A DNA stretch of 64,000 nt from Linnemannia schmuckeri (lineage: Eukaryota; Mortierellomycota; Mortierellomycetes; Mortierellales; Mortierellaceae): assembly GCA_029449235.1 (NCBI GenBank), contig JANATG010000003.1:2046001-2110000 (forward strand), read 5' to 3'. The position numbers and the translations under genes were made by a program. How positions within the stretch are numbered: position 1 is the stretch's first letter; the number at the start of each line of letters is the position of its first letter. The notes beneath the pieces are model-generated. The model had not been told where the DNA came from. It did not search any database and saw only the letters and a program-made list of their open reading frames with translations. Positions 1 to 10,400 of this stretch are shown in pieces.

Positions 1-178
1 GATTCTTTTATTAGTGTATATGTGTGTGTCTGTGAGGTTAGACGCTGTGCTGGAAGTGCTGGGTAATTTTGCTGACTGGGTGATAATTATGCCAAGTCTT
101 TGCCGCTTCCTACTCCCTTACTTTTCCTACTGTGAAAAAATCGCCTTTTTCTGATTGTATTTTGTATGTTTTCCTGCT

Positions 179-890
179 TTACTTGGGAACGGTAGCGGTG
201 TAGGGAGGTGGTGGGATGGCTGGGACACCCTCCTGGATATCAGCGTTGGTCAAGTTTGCAGATCCATCCTGAGGCAATACGTACGTCGTTGCTCCTGTTG
301 ATGATCCCGTTCCAGCAGTTGGGCTTGGAGCGACAGGCATGGGTGGGTAAGCGAGGTGTGGTTGTGGGAACGACGGAGTCTGCTGTTGCTGCCCATTCAT
401 ATCCACTCCAGTTCCAGCCATTGGAGGGTAATACCCTCCTCCACCTCCTCCTAGAGATTGTGACATCATGGGCGGTGTGCCCGGTGGAGGCGAATACATC
501 GTCTGCCCCGCTCCTGGAGGTTGATATGTATTCGAAGGAGTTCCAGGTGGAGGAGGGTACTGGTATAAGTAGGCTACGTCCCCTAGTTCGGTGGTAGGAT
601 TTTGTTGTTGTTGAAGAAGTTGTTGGCGGTGGGCGATGGCACGGCGGCGGCGGAGGCAAGAGAGGAGGAGAGAGAGGATCAGGACTACGCAGAGTGCGAT
701 TACTAGTGGGCGAACGGGGTTGTGTCTTGAACGTGAGTCCTATGGTAGTGAATGTGGGGGGGAGGGTTGAAGAGAGAGGAGGGTTAGTAACAACGTTGGA
801 GGTGTGATAGGACAAGGGGTTTTTTTATTTGCGAAGATCGTGAGAATCGTGAGAGCAAATTTGTTTAGTACAGAGATTTGAGCGTACCAT
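179..890 (-). CDS. small single-pass membrane protein with Pro/Gly/Gln-rich tail (2 exons)
   Basis: Exon 2 (739-179) encodes 186 residues. It starts DSRSRHNP, then a hydrophobic segment (PLVIALCVVLILSLLLSCL), a basic stop (RRRRA), a short Gln run, and a proline-rich tail with two PPPGTP-type motifs, a Gly6 run and PPPPYT near the end. In-frame coding stops just upstream at a CATAG acceptor. A 146-nt intron (887-740) leads to ATG|GTACGC at 890-888, behind an ACAACAACA leader, so exon 1 would be the start codon alone. This gives 187 aa with an N-terminal signal anchor and a cytosolic tail. The PPxY-like end (PPPPYT) could bind WW-domain ubiquitin ligases; that is inference. No family was recognised. 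The TM and tail frame is solid; the one-codon first exon is the weak part, and an alternative upstream exon is possible. Confidence 0.5.
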
Positions 891-1836
891 TGTTGTTGTG
901 TGTTTTGAAAGAGAATGAGAATGGGAGTGAAGATGTAAGTGAGAAAGTGTGTGTATGTGTTGAGAAGAGAAGGTCGGAAAGTGAGGAAAGTAAGGAAAGG
1001 TGGGGAGTATTAGTGTTGATGGTGTTGCAGAACAATGTGTGGGTGATTATGCAAAAGGAAAGAACAAAGAAGAAAAGAAATGGAAGAAGCGCTGACTACA
1101 TTTTTTTTTTCTTTTTTTATCGACAAAGGTCTCGTCATGGCAGCTTAGAATGAAACCGAGGGCGCGTGTTGTTTCCAGGAATAAGGAAAATGCGAACGAT
1201 CGCAGCCTTATTTTGCCGTTACTACCTTTTGCCGTTACCTAGGATGAGGAGAGGATCGACCATGCACGTCTGTGCTATCGTAAGTTTTGAAGATATGAAG
1301 AAAGGGTACTGTCATATCTAGGAGCTATGCGCGCATAACCTCCGGACACACATACCAAGAAAAAGGCGGGCGGTGCTCACTTGTGCGCATGGACCATACT
1401 AACTTCTACAACGAAATCAAATCCAGTGACATCACCCGCACTAAAATCACTGCGGGTTTCCTGTCGTGTGTGTGGTGCAGTGCGAGTGGTGCAACTGAAG
1501 AAGGGGTGGTGGCGCTTTTTGAATGGCACCTTCCAGAATCCCTTTCCAATCGATCGACACCACTCACTCTTATATTTCTTCTCATCCAAAACTCTATTTT
1601 ATCTCCCTTTCCACACACACTCACATCGATAACCAAGTTCTCCCTCTCTCTTTTCATCTCTTTTCCTCTCTACTCTTCAACAACACACAACATATCAGCT
1701 ACAGCAATACAATCCCTTTTATTCCAGAACACCACAAAAGGACGCAACAGAAAAACAACCGTGCATTCCGCGTCCATAATCATCTCATCCACAACACAAT
1801 ACAAGCAACAACACAAGCATCTCACAGGCACCGACC
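891..1836. promoter_or_regulatory. divergent intergenic region between the membrane-protein gene and SPT2
   Basis: 945 bp separate the two divergent start codons. The SPT2 side (about 1560-1830) is rich in CTCT/ACAC tracts and A/C-rich leader sequence, as in other 5' regions of this window. The other side is AG-rich on the plus strand, which is CT-rich in the direction of its gene. No coding sequence could be supported here. Confidence 0.5.
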
Positions 1837-4163
1837 ATGGGAGAGGCAAGTTCCCTTTGCTCTCTTTGCTCTTCAACACATACAATTGACGATCGTAATC
1901 ATACATGCACATCCACATAACTAACATTAAAAAACCCCCCTTTTCTATTGTTACTAAAAAACCATGCCCCTTTATGATTCAATCTATTAGTTTGAGGAAC
2001 TCAGGAAGGTCGGCACCAAAAACTCTCGGGTCACAGAACTCGAGCTTCAAAAGAAGCAACAACAACTCGATTATGAGGCAAATCAACGGCGCAAGGAGGA
2101 AGAAGCTGCCCGTCGTCGTAAGGAGGAAGAGACTCGAAGAATTTTGCAAAAGGAACTGGAACGGAAAAAGGCAGAGGAGGAGCATCGTCGCAGGGAAAAT
2201 GCTTTACAATTAAAGGCCAAGGAACGTGCAAGGGAACGGGAAAGGGAGGCCGAAAGGGAAAAGGAGTATCAGGAAAAGGCGAGGAAGCAACAGGCACGCG
2301 CTGCTGCCGGAGGAGGGTCGTCGTCAGGGAATGGACCTACCTACTCGAGATCCAAGCATATTTATTCAGGAACTTCTGGATCGCGGTCGTACGAGGCCTC
2401 CAAGGTACCCTTTTTTTTTTTTCTTGTAGCATTTGCTGACGTCATTACGATCGTGCTCAATGGTTGGACAGAACACTGGTAACATTAAACTAACTAATGC
2501 TATCGCCCTATTACCTATCTTATTCACGTTTAATCCATCAAATAGCCTGCACCAAAGAAACAGGACTACTCATTTGACCAGCTGCAAAAGATCGCAGCAA
2601 ACGGAAGCAGAATAAATGGATCGGACGACCGTGGACGCAATGGGGACAGGAACGGAGACAGGCACGAAGACAGATCTTCGTCATCCAGTTATTCCGCTAG
2701 TCGTCTGGCGGCTGCTGAGAAACTCAAAGTCAACAGAGGATTTAGTCCTGAGCGCCCTCTTTCTATGGCCCAGGCATATAACGGCACCAAGATTGCCAAG
2801 AAACGTAAGTTTTTTTTTTCGTTTTGATAGCTAGACAGGTTTATCATCTATCCAGTGTGCATAGCGGTGGACGACTACAGGGGCATTACTCAAAGATTTC
2901 AGGACATCACACGATAAATTATCAGCACCAGGAGCAAATTGGACCATGTTACGTTTTATTCCAGGAACACAAGCAAAAAAGCTTTCGTTGACTGACATGG
3001 TTCCTTCCCTCCTCCTTGATCCATCTTGTTTCATGTAATCATTGTTCCGCGGCATTAGCGCCGGTCAAGCGCAGCACAGCACCAAAGCCAATGTTCCCAA
3101 ATATGAGGATCCCAACATCAAGTGTCAATCATGTGCGAGACGCAGGATTGAAGGCGATTCGCGACGGACCAGTAGCGCTCAACGCCACGAAACGGGATCG
3201 CCGAACAATTGAAGAAATCTCTGCAGAATTGCGGGAAAAGGACGCTCGCAAAGAGGAACGTGAGAGGAAAATGAGGGAGATCGAAGAGGAAAGGCAGCGG
3301 AGGAATCAACAGCGCGAAAAGGCCATTCAAGGAGCCAAGCTCAGCAGGGCTCTCATGAGTGATGATGCTCAGGAAGCGGATCGCCTTCGCAAAGAGGTCA
3401 CTAATGGCGGCAGTCGTAGTCGCAGTCGCAGTCCAGCACATTCGTCACGGAGGAGGAGTAGGAGTAGAAGTCCCGCTCAACGCAGACGGAGCAGGAGTCC
3501 TCCTCGGAAGAAGCGGAGCGTCAGCCCTCCTGTCGGCAAGAAGAGGAATTACAGCCCCGAGTACAGGAAGCGGAGTCCCAGTCCCCGGAGAAAGAGATCA
3601 GTTAGCCCCGTCAAGCGGAAAAGCATGGCCGACAAGGACCGTGGACGAGACCGGGACCGGGAGTATGAGCGGGATCGAGATCGGGATCGGGATCGGGTTG
3701 GACTCAACAAGAGCAAGTTTGGAAGCGGATCGTCATCCTCAGCAAGCAAGAGACGCGTCTCGCGATCCCCCTCCCCTCGACCCACCAAGAAACGTAGCAA
3801 GGGACCTTTTGATGACGAAGAGGACTTTTCTGTCTCGTCTGTTATTGGATCGCTTTTTGGAACCCGATACCGTTCACGCGCCGCTAATGAGGATCTCTCT
3901 GACGACGACATGGAAGCCAGACCCGACGAGGTCTTTCGAGAGGAAGCCCGCAGGTATGCCTTTGTATTCTGTCGTCAACATGAAGAGTCGATGTTGTCGT
4001 GTATTCTATGTTTCTTATCATTCTATTACGTTTTTCACGTTTTGTACTTGATAGTGCTCGAATTGCAAGGAAGGAGGATGAAATGGAGGCCGAGCTGGAG
4101 CGCCAGCAGGCAGAGAGGTCACGCAAGCGCAAGCTGGAGCGTGAGCGCCGGGAACGAAGCTAA
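1837..4163 (+). CDS. SPT2: SPT2-family histone chaperone (5 exons, 561 aa)
   Basis: Exons: 1837-1845, 1991-2404, 2546-2804, 3059-3953, 4055-4163; all joins keep frame. The N-terminus is a charged coiled coil (FEELRKVGTKN, then many EEEARRR/EREREAEREKE heptads). The middle is basic and Arg/Ser-rich (RSRSRSP blocks at 3420-3610, RDRDRDRDR near 3660). The C-terminus carries the SPT2 signature: an acidic DDEEDFSVSSVIGSLFGTRY segment followed by SARIARKEDEMEAELE and a basic end. In characterised SPT2 proteins this C-terminal region binds H3-H4 and acts in chromatin reassembly during transcription. Exon 1 is only three codons (MGE) and its intron begins GCAAGT, a GC-AG donor; the alternative would be an unrecognised upstream exon. 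The family call rests on the C-terminal block and domain order. Confidence 0.85.
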
Positions 4164-5087
4164 TCATAGTCTGTGTATTTTGATCCGCAGGATGTCATTG
4201 TATCGCAGTATCTGCCAGCTGTTGGTTTTTAGATAGTCAAGCCTTGACCGATGCACATCACTCTCTCTAATACACCCACTCACAATTCAGGATTTTTTTT
4301 TTCACCGAATATTTTATCTAATTTTTTTCAAGGGTGCCTATACGGTGAGAAATGATGAGTGGAGGGGATTGAATTGCTGTTTCGTTTGTAATATGTATTT
4401 GAAATACACTCCTGATTGGGCCTACTTAAAACAATAGCATTTCTTCGTAAGAGGGAAAGAGTGGGGAGAAAAGTACTTAAGGATTCGAGTGCAGTTTACT
4501 CAACCCAATCGTTGTTCTTGACATCGTTGTTGCCATGCCCAGTGGTTTACAAAGTGTAGTCGTAAATTTAACGTTCTTCCTCTTATGTGACGCCCTGCTT
4601 CACAGAAAGCTCAGCCTTCGTTTCCCTAGCTTAAGTTTCTGCTCATACCAAAAGATAATATAAATCGCCTAACCAGTGCTTCTCTTTGCTACCTTGTACA
4701 TCTCATAGAGCATTGGCCACCGTCAACAACAGAGATAAACCAGCCGCTCTTAAACCGCGTCATTCAAAACTACTTTTGCGTCAAGTGAAGGTAACACCTT
4801 GTTTTGCTCTACTCCTTTGTTGACATTTTTCGTAGCACGCGATTTGGATACCAGCAACAATCGCTGTCAACCAAAACAATCTCATTTTTTTCAAGGATAT
4901 CTTTGATGATGTATTCCTCAGGTGAATCTTGCGAGGCAGAACGAAAGCAATAAAGGAAAAATAATCAGGTGCCTGGACAGAGAATTTATTCAACACGTTT
5001 ATGATGTCGATCAGGTAGTCAGAAGGGAAGGCATGAACTCTTGAAGATTTCAATCCTCACTCCCTTTTTTTTCGCTGGATTCAAGAA
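4164..5087. other. intergenic, no gene seen; includes 3' flank of the truncated GST copy
   Basis: Only short, unsupported reading frames. Bases about 5000-5087 closely resemble 13490-13580, the region just 3' of the intact GST at 13.6 kb, so part of this stretch belongs to the duplicated GST block. Confidence 0.5.
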
Positions 5088-5490
5088 CTAGTAGCCAAGG
5101 AAGTCAAAGTTCTCCTTGCCAATCGACTTGTATTCCTCCGACGCCTTCCACGCAGCAATAGCCTCAATCTTGTCCATCTCCTGACGGACCTTCCAAATTG
5201 CGGGCGTCTTCTCCTCCGAGATCAACTCCTCGCCCGAGAGACCCTGGATCATGCCGATCACATAGTCGGTCTTGACATCTGCGAGCGTCAACTTGTTGCC
5301 AACATAGTGGCCGTTGGCACCGTTGGCTTGGAGGTGCTGCTCGTGGTACTTGATCCAAGGGGCAATGTTGTCTTTAATGAGGGGACCCTTGTTCTTAATG
5401 CGGATGGCGGGGTCTTCGATGAGGCCGTAGCTGTTAAAGATAGACATGATCAGACCCTGGGTGCTGTTCGCGAACGTGTTGACAAGAACC
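5088..5490 (-). pseudogene. 5'-truncated glutathione S-transferase copy
   Basis: The reading frame matches the C-terminal roughly 130 residues of the intact GSTs at 13581-14336 and 57073-57828, from VNTFANSTQGL to NFDFLGY, at near-identical nucleotide level (synonymous changes such as tattcc/tactcc). The 3' flank is shared with the 13.6 kb copy. Homology ends abruptly at about 5488. Beyond it lies sequence matching the far-upstream repeat of the other GST loci (see 5490-5580), so the promoter and the N-terminal glutathione-binding thioredoxin-fold half are missing. An internal ATG could still start a short helical C-domain protein, but it would lack the G-site. Read as a deletion pseudogene. 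Confidence 0.85.
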
Positions 5491-5580
5491 TTCGGGGAAA
5501 AGTCCACTCGCTAGTGTGTTACTTGTCCTTGTGAACCATCGCTGTTTGACGCGGCGCGTCTTTGAGTTTAATTGCGCGTT
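5490..5580 (-). repeat. fragment of the dispersed repeat found upstream of the intact GSTs
   Basis: Read on the minus strand this contains GCGCAATT, then an AGACGCGCCGCGTCAAACAG block, ACAAGGACAAGTAACACAC and a CTTTTC end. The same order occurs at 56411-56500 (plus) and partly at 14968-15025 (minus). It abuts the truncated GST directly, with nothing corresponding to the roughly 930 bp that separate these two points in the 57 kb copy. Confidence 0.7.
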
Positions 5581-6880
5581 TAGCTCTTTGTAAAGCTCCT
5601 TGAAAACAAGGTTCGCCTCCAATCTTAGAGCAGTACAGACCGACACCCTCTGGCCCTTCACGATCCCATGGGTATAGCTGATCGGAGCAATCAAACGCCC
5701 CGTCACAATGCCAGCCTTCTTCTCCTTAACTTCAAACACGCCCGCCTTCCTCATCGGATCATACATTGGTTTGTCGTCCTTGTCGTCCTTGTCGTCCGCC
5801 CCTCCAATCGCGTGCTTACTCTTCTTGCATAATGTCTTTAGATTCTTTTGCAACTGCGGAACGTGGTCGAGAAGATCTCCCAGCGACAGACTCGCTCGCG
5901 AGTTCAGAACCGTCTGAAGCATTGTTGCTCCATCCCGCTTCTCCTGATCCAGTGCCGACGGTTGGTGATATTTTTTGCCTACACTTCTCCATGTTCATCT
6001 CGACATCCAGCAAGACAACCCCTGGCTGGTGTTGCAAGGCAAGGGTAAGGTTATGGATTGTATTAGTTTTAATAAAAGTCAAGAGCTATGATCTGAGACT
6101 AAGGAGCTATACTATGGACGTGAGGAGTATTTATGTTGCTAGAGACCGTATCAAGAGGACTCTAGGGCTTGATTAGTCAGCAGAGGAGGTTTTGGTCAAT
6201 TTGGCGGCGCTTAAAAGATCTAAAAGTTGGTGGCGTCAGTGATATGTTAGTTCTTGGAGTGAAACCCTGACAGCCGGCCTCGACGGACCTCCCCCACCTC
6301 GTTCTGGTTCTCAACCTTGTCCAAAGCTCTCCTCCTCTGGGCCGTGAACACGTTCACATCCTCCTTTGCAAACAAGGCACTGATGGGACTGGTCTCCTCC
6401 CCCTCGCCATCCTCTTCTCCTACATGGACCACTCGAGTGTGTACTGCCACACCTCCTTTTTTCCGTCAGAACCTCCTAAATTTTCGGCTTCTGTCCTGTT
6501 CTCCCTTAGGCCGGTAATGTTCGTCAACCAATCGAAGCATGCGGTTCCGGACTTGCCCCGAGCCGTCCGCAAAAATGACATACCCTCCATTACTCAATTG
6601 CCTACACTTTGATCTAGGGCGAGACACTCTAGTTTGGCATGTGTGGTACCGTCACTATTAAATGTAACGCCTGTCAAAGGGAGGAAGGGCACCCCTTTGA
6701 CCACTTTCGGCACCATCTCCCGGGGCTGCTGTGACTCGAGCTCTGTCCCTTACGGCCTGGGCCTTCTCCTTCTCCAAGACGACATATCTTCTTTCCATCT
6801 TGCGTTTCCAAGACTCCTCCCTCTCTCGCACATGGATCGTTCAGTGGACATGATTCTGACGAAGTAAAGAATGTACCCTG
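5581..6880 (-). mobile_element. decayed coding relic, possibly from a retrotransposon
   Basis: Minus-strand frames with protein-like composition are interrupted by stops and frame changes. One piece near 6870-6670 reads RKMERRYVVLEKEKAQAV and ends at a stop. Another near 6630-6470 contains GYVIFADGSGQVRNRMLRLV. A third near 6430-6243 contains ALFAKEDVNVFTAQRRRALD. A longer piece at 5922-5580 contains LSLGDLLDHVPQLQKNLKTL followed by a DDKDDKDDK run. The LSLGDLLD..P.L.K-type motif recalls the segment before the aspartic protease in fungal Ty3-like polyproteins, but no reverse transcriptase, integrase or LTR was found. It could equally be a decayed host gene. Confidence 0.35.
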
Positions 6881-7454
6881 CTCAAGATATCATTGCGGTG
6901 GTGAGTAAAATAAAAGGAAAAAAAGGTTATCAGTCCTCGCTCATCCAAGATATAGCTCGACTTCTGTTTGTGATTATATAAGGGATGGGTCTTGAGTAAA
7001 ATAACAATTGGCAAAGAGTCATCCAGGGAACACAACTCATGTGCTCGGACGTAATTTATAGGCAGAAGTAAACAAGTGACAGGACAACGATCCTTCCTTC
7101 AGGAAGCATCCAATTAAGGAATTGATTGAAGGGAAGAATGTATCACAAGAAGTGTCAATGTGCATGTCGTGAGATTGTCATGGAAATAGGTATGTGTACC
7201 CGTAGCAGTTCTTCGGATACTGCCATGACGTTCGAACTTAAACTGTTTCAAGTGAAAAAAAAAACAAGCCGACGAACAGTGAGCGCTCCGACTGATCGCA
7301 TAAAAACAAGGCATTCCCCCCTTATATTTCATTCTCTCCTTTGCTTCCCTTGACACACTTTCGTCTCATTTCTCATTGTTGCTCTCTTCCCTCCTTCTCT
7401 ATTGGGAACTTCCAAGTCCTTTTTATAAACCTGAGCACAATACAAGAAGAGATA
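6881..7454. promoter_or_regulatory. upstream region of the MRP-type ABC transporter gene
   Basis: About 570 bp without a supportable gene. The part next to the start codon (7330-7450) is CT-rich, typical of promoters and 5' leaders in this window. No specific binding site was assigned. Confidence 0.4.
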
Positions 7455-10400
7455 ATGTCATCCTTTTGTGATGTCGAGGGCTGGGTGACATTCAGCACCA
7501 GTCGTGCCATGGACTTCACATTGTGTTTTCAAAACAGGTACCTGTCTTGCACTCTCACCTTCCTCGGACAATTAGGATTGCTTACTTGGAGGGATTGAAC
7601 AATACTAATCACCATCGTCTGCACTTCTCTCTTTTGTCCTTCCCCAATCTTCACAAAAGCGTGATGACACTGATCCCAAGCGTGCTCTTGATGATTTCCG
7701 TCTCCCCTCGCCTGTTAACAGTCGTCAGCAAGGGCCGTCTCGAGAGTGTGAGAGCAACCCCCATCTTTCTCTTTAAGATGGTGGCAGTGCTCGCTGCATT
7801 TGCTATTCAGCTAGGGATCCTCGTTAAGGTTATCTCTGACAACAGCCTCTATGGCACTTCGAGCATTTTGAGCACAGTTGTCTACTTGGTTGGTCTAGTA
7901 AGTATTCTCCCTAGACGACTTTTTAATGTTTTTTCCATCTCGCAGAGCAAACACTCAACTGTATTTATGATGTAAACTAGCAATGTAACGGTTCTCGTCA
8001 ATCTATCTACCTTCACTATCCATAGGCTGCAGCGGGTCTGTTGCATTGGTTCGAGCACTTCAACATGGTCAACCCAGCCTCCAGTCTACTGGTCTTCTGG
8101 CTCTTCTCTGCCCTGATCTCCATCTTCCCCACCCGCTCATGGATCCAAGCAACCCCCGAGGGTCTCTCTTCCCCACTCCCTGTCCTCAAACTCGTCTTCA
8201 CCATACTCGCCTTCTTGGTCTTCATCCTCGAGAACATCCCTAAACCCAACTACAAATCTCTGACACGACCCAACACCGCCCGTCAGATCCAGCCTAATCC
8301 TTCTCCTGAACCGTATACCAACTACTTCAAGCGTGTGACCTTCTTCTGGTTGTTGCCTCTTCTCCGTCTCGGCAAGACTCGCTCTCTTAGAATGGAAGAT
8401 CTCTACAACATCAACCCCAAACTGCTCAGCTACCCACTGTACCTCACTACCAAAGCCAAGTTGGATGCAGATGAGGCGATCGCGATCGAGAAGGCACAGA
8501 CAGGAGCAGCCATCAATAAGGCTCAGGAAGCCGGCGACGAGTCAACAGCGAGACGACTTACACCCAGGATCAACCTTGCAGGGACCATCTTCCACACGGT
8601 CGGATATACTTTCATGTCAGCGGCTATCCCTCGCGTCTTCTACATCTGCTTCTACTACATCCGACCCATCTTGTTCTCGCAGTTGGTCGGCTTTGTCGCC
8701 AGTTACACCACCAACGCCAAGAAGATCGCCGAGCCTCAGGCGTCCTGGAAGGGGTTCGGATATGTAATCGCAGTTGTCGTAGCCTCGATTCTCTCCTCAC
8801 TCTTTGACGGGCAGTTCCAGTACATCAACTATAACGCAGGACTCAAGGCTCGCAGCGTCTTTGTCACCCTTGTCTACCGCAAGTCTCTTCGCCTTAGCAC
8901 CACCAACAAGCAGGAAGGCATGGGATCGATCGTCAACCACATGTCGACTGATGTCGACAAGGTCGTCGCATTTTTCGACATCATCCATATCCTTTGGTCG
9001 GCAGTGGTCGAGATGATCATCACAATCGTGTTGCTCTACAAGGAGGTCCGCTACGCCATCTTTGCCAGCATCGGTGTTATTGCCGTCATGTCCTTCATCA
9101 GTGGACTCATTTCCCCTTTCCTGGGCAAGAACCAGATGGCGTCCATGAAGTCATCCGACAAACGCATAAAGATCATCAACGAACTCGTGGGAGCCATCAA
9201 GTCAGTCAAACTTTATGGTTGGGAGGAGTATTTTATTAAGAAGATTACCGAGGCCCGCGATGAGCAGCTCATGTACGCTCGCCTGTTCTTCTCGTGGGTC
9301 ACCGTGTTTGGCACCATCATGAACATGATCCCACCCTTCGTTATTTTCGCCACTTTGGCCGTCTACGGTGTGGTTGCACCTGCTGGTACTCCCTTGGACT
9401 CTCGCCGTATCTTCACCACCATTACTCTGATCAACATGCTTCAGAGCCCTCTCGGTCAGCTTAGTGACTCCATGTCTGCTATCGTTACCGGCAAAGTCGC
9501 TTATGATCGTCTCTGCGATTTCCTAAACTCGGAAGAGATTGACGAGACCAACGTTATCAAGAACTCGGATGCCAACGCCTCGGATATCGCCTTTGAGGTT
9601 ACGGACGGAACCTTTGGTTGGTACACTCCCGAGGCTATCAACGTTGCTATCGAAAAGAAGGCGAAAGAAGATGGAGAGAAGGCTAGGGAAGATAGAGGGA
9701 AGGCTAAAGAAGACGGAGAGAAGGCTAAAGATGGAGAGAAGGCCAAAGGGGAAGCCAAAATGGCCGAGAAGAATTATAAGGCATCGCCTGCTACCGTCGA
9801 GCCTGTAGAATCTTCGACCACCTCGGACGAGAAATTCTACTCTGCCGCCGCTGAAGAAAAAGCCGCTACTGCCGGCTCCCAGACCTTGCCCGCCACTCGT
9901 GGCAGCATGGGCCCTGTGATGCACGATATAAATCTCCGGATCCGTCGTGGTGCCTTAACAGCCGTCGTCGGTCGTGTCGGTGAGGGAAAGTCGTCTCTTG
10001 TCGGTGCTCTTCTCGGTGAGATGTACAAGTACTCTGGTCAAGTCCGCTCTTTCGGTTCTCTTGCCTATGTCAGTCAGACTGCCTGGATTCTTAATGCGAC
10101 TGTCCGTGAGAACATTCTGTTTGGTCGTCCCTATGATAAAGAACGCTACCTCAAGACTATCCGCTCTTGTGCACTGATTCCTGACTTCAAAGTGCTCGCC
10201 AACGGCGACAAGTCCGTCATCGGTGAGAGGGTAAGCACAAACGAGCTACTCCTTTCTTGCTGTTCACTCTTTGGTTTATGTTACTTTTTTCATTAACCAT
10301 AGCAAACAACCTATACTTTCGTCCGCTTGTATTGCAGGGTATCAACTTGTCAGGAGGTCAGAAACAACGTATCTCGATCGCCCGCGCAGTCTACGCAAAC

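Noticed and set aside
10257..10337. Apparent separate start of a second ABC half-transporter gene at 10257
   Set aside because: It is an intron: GAGAGG|GTAAGC at 10230 and TTGCAG| at 10337 join NBD1 in frame directly before LSGGQKQR.
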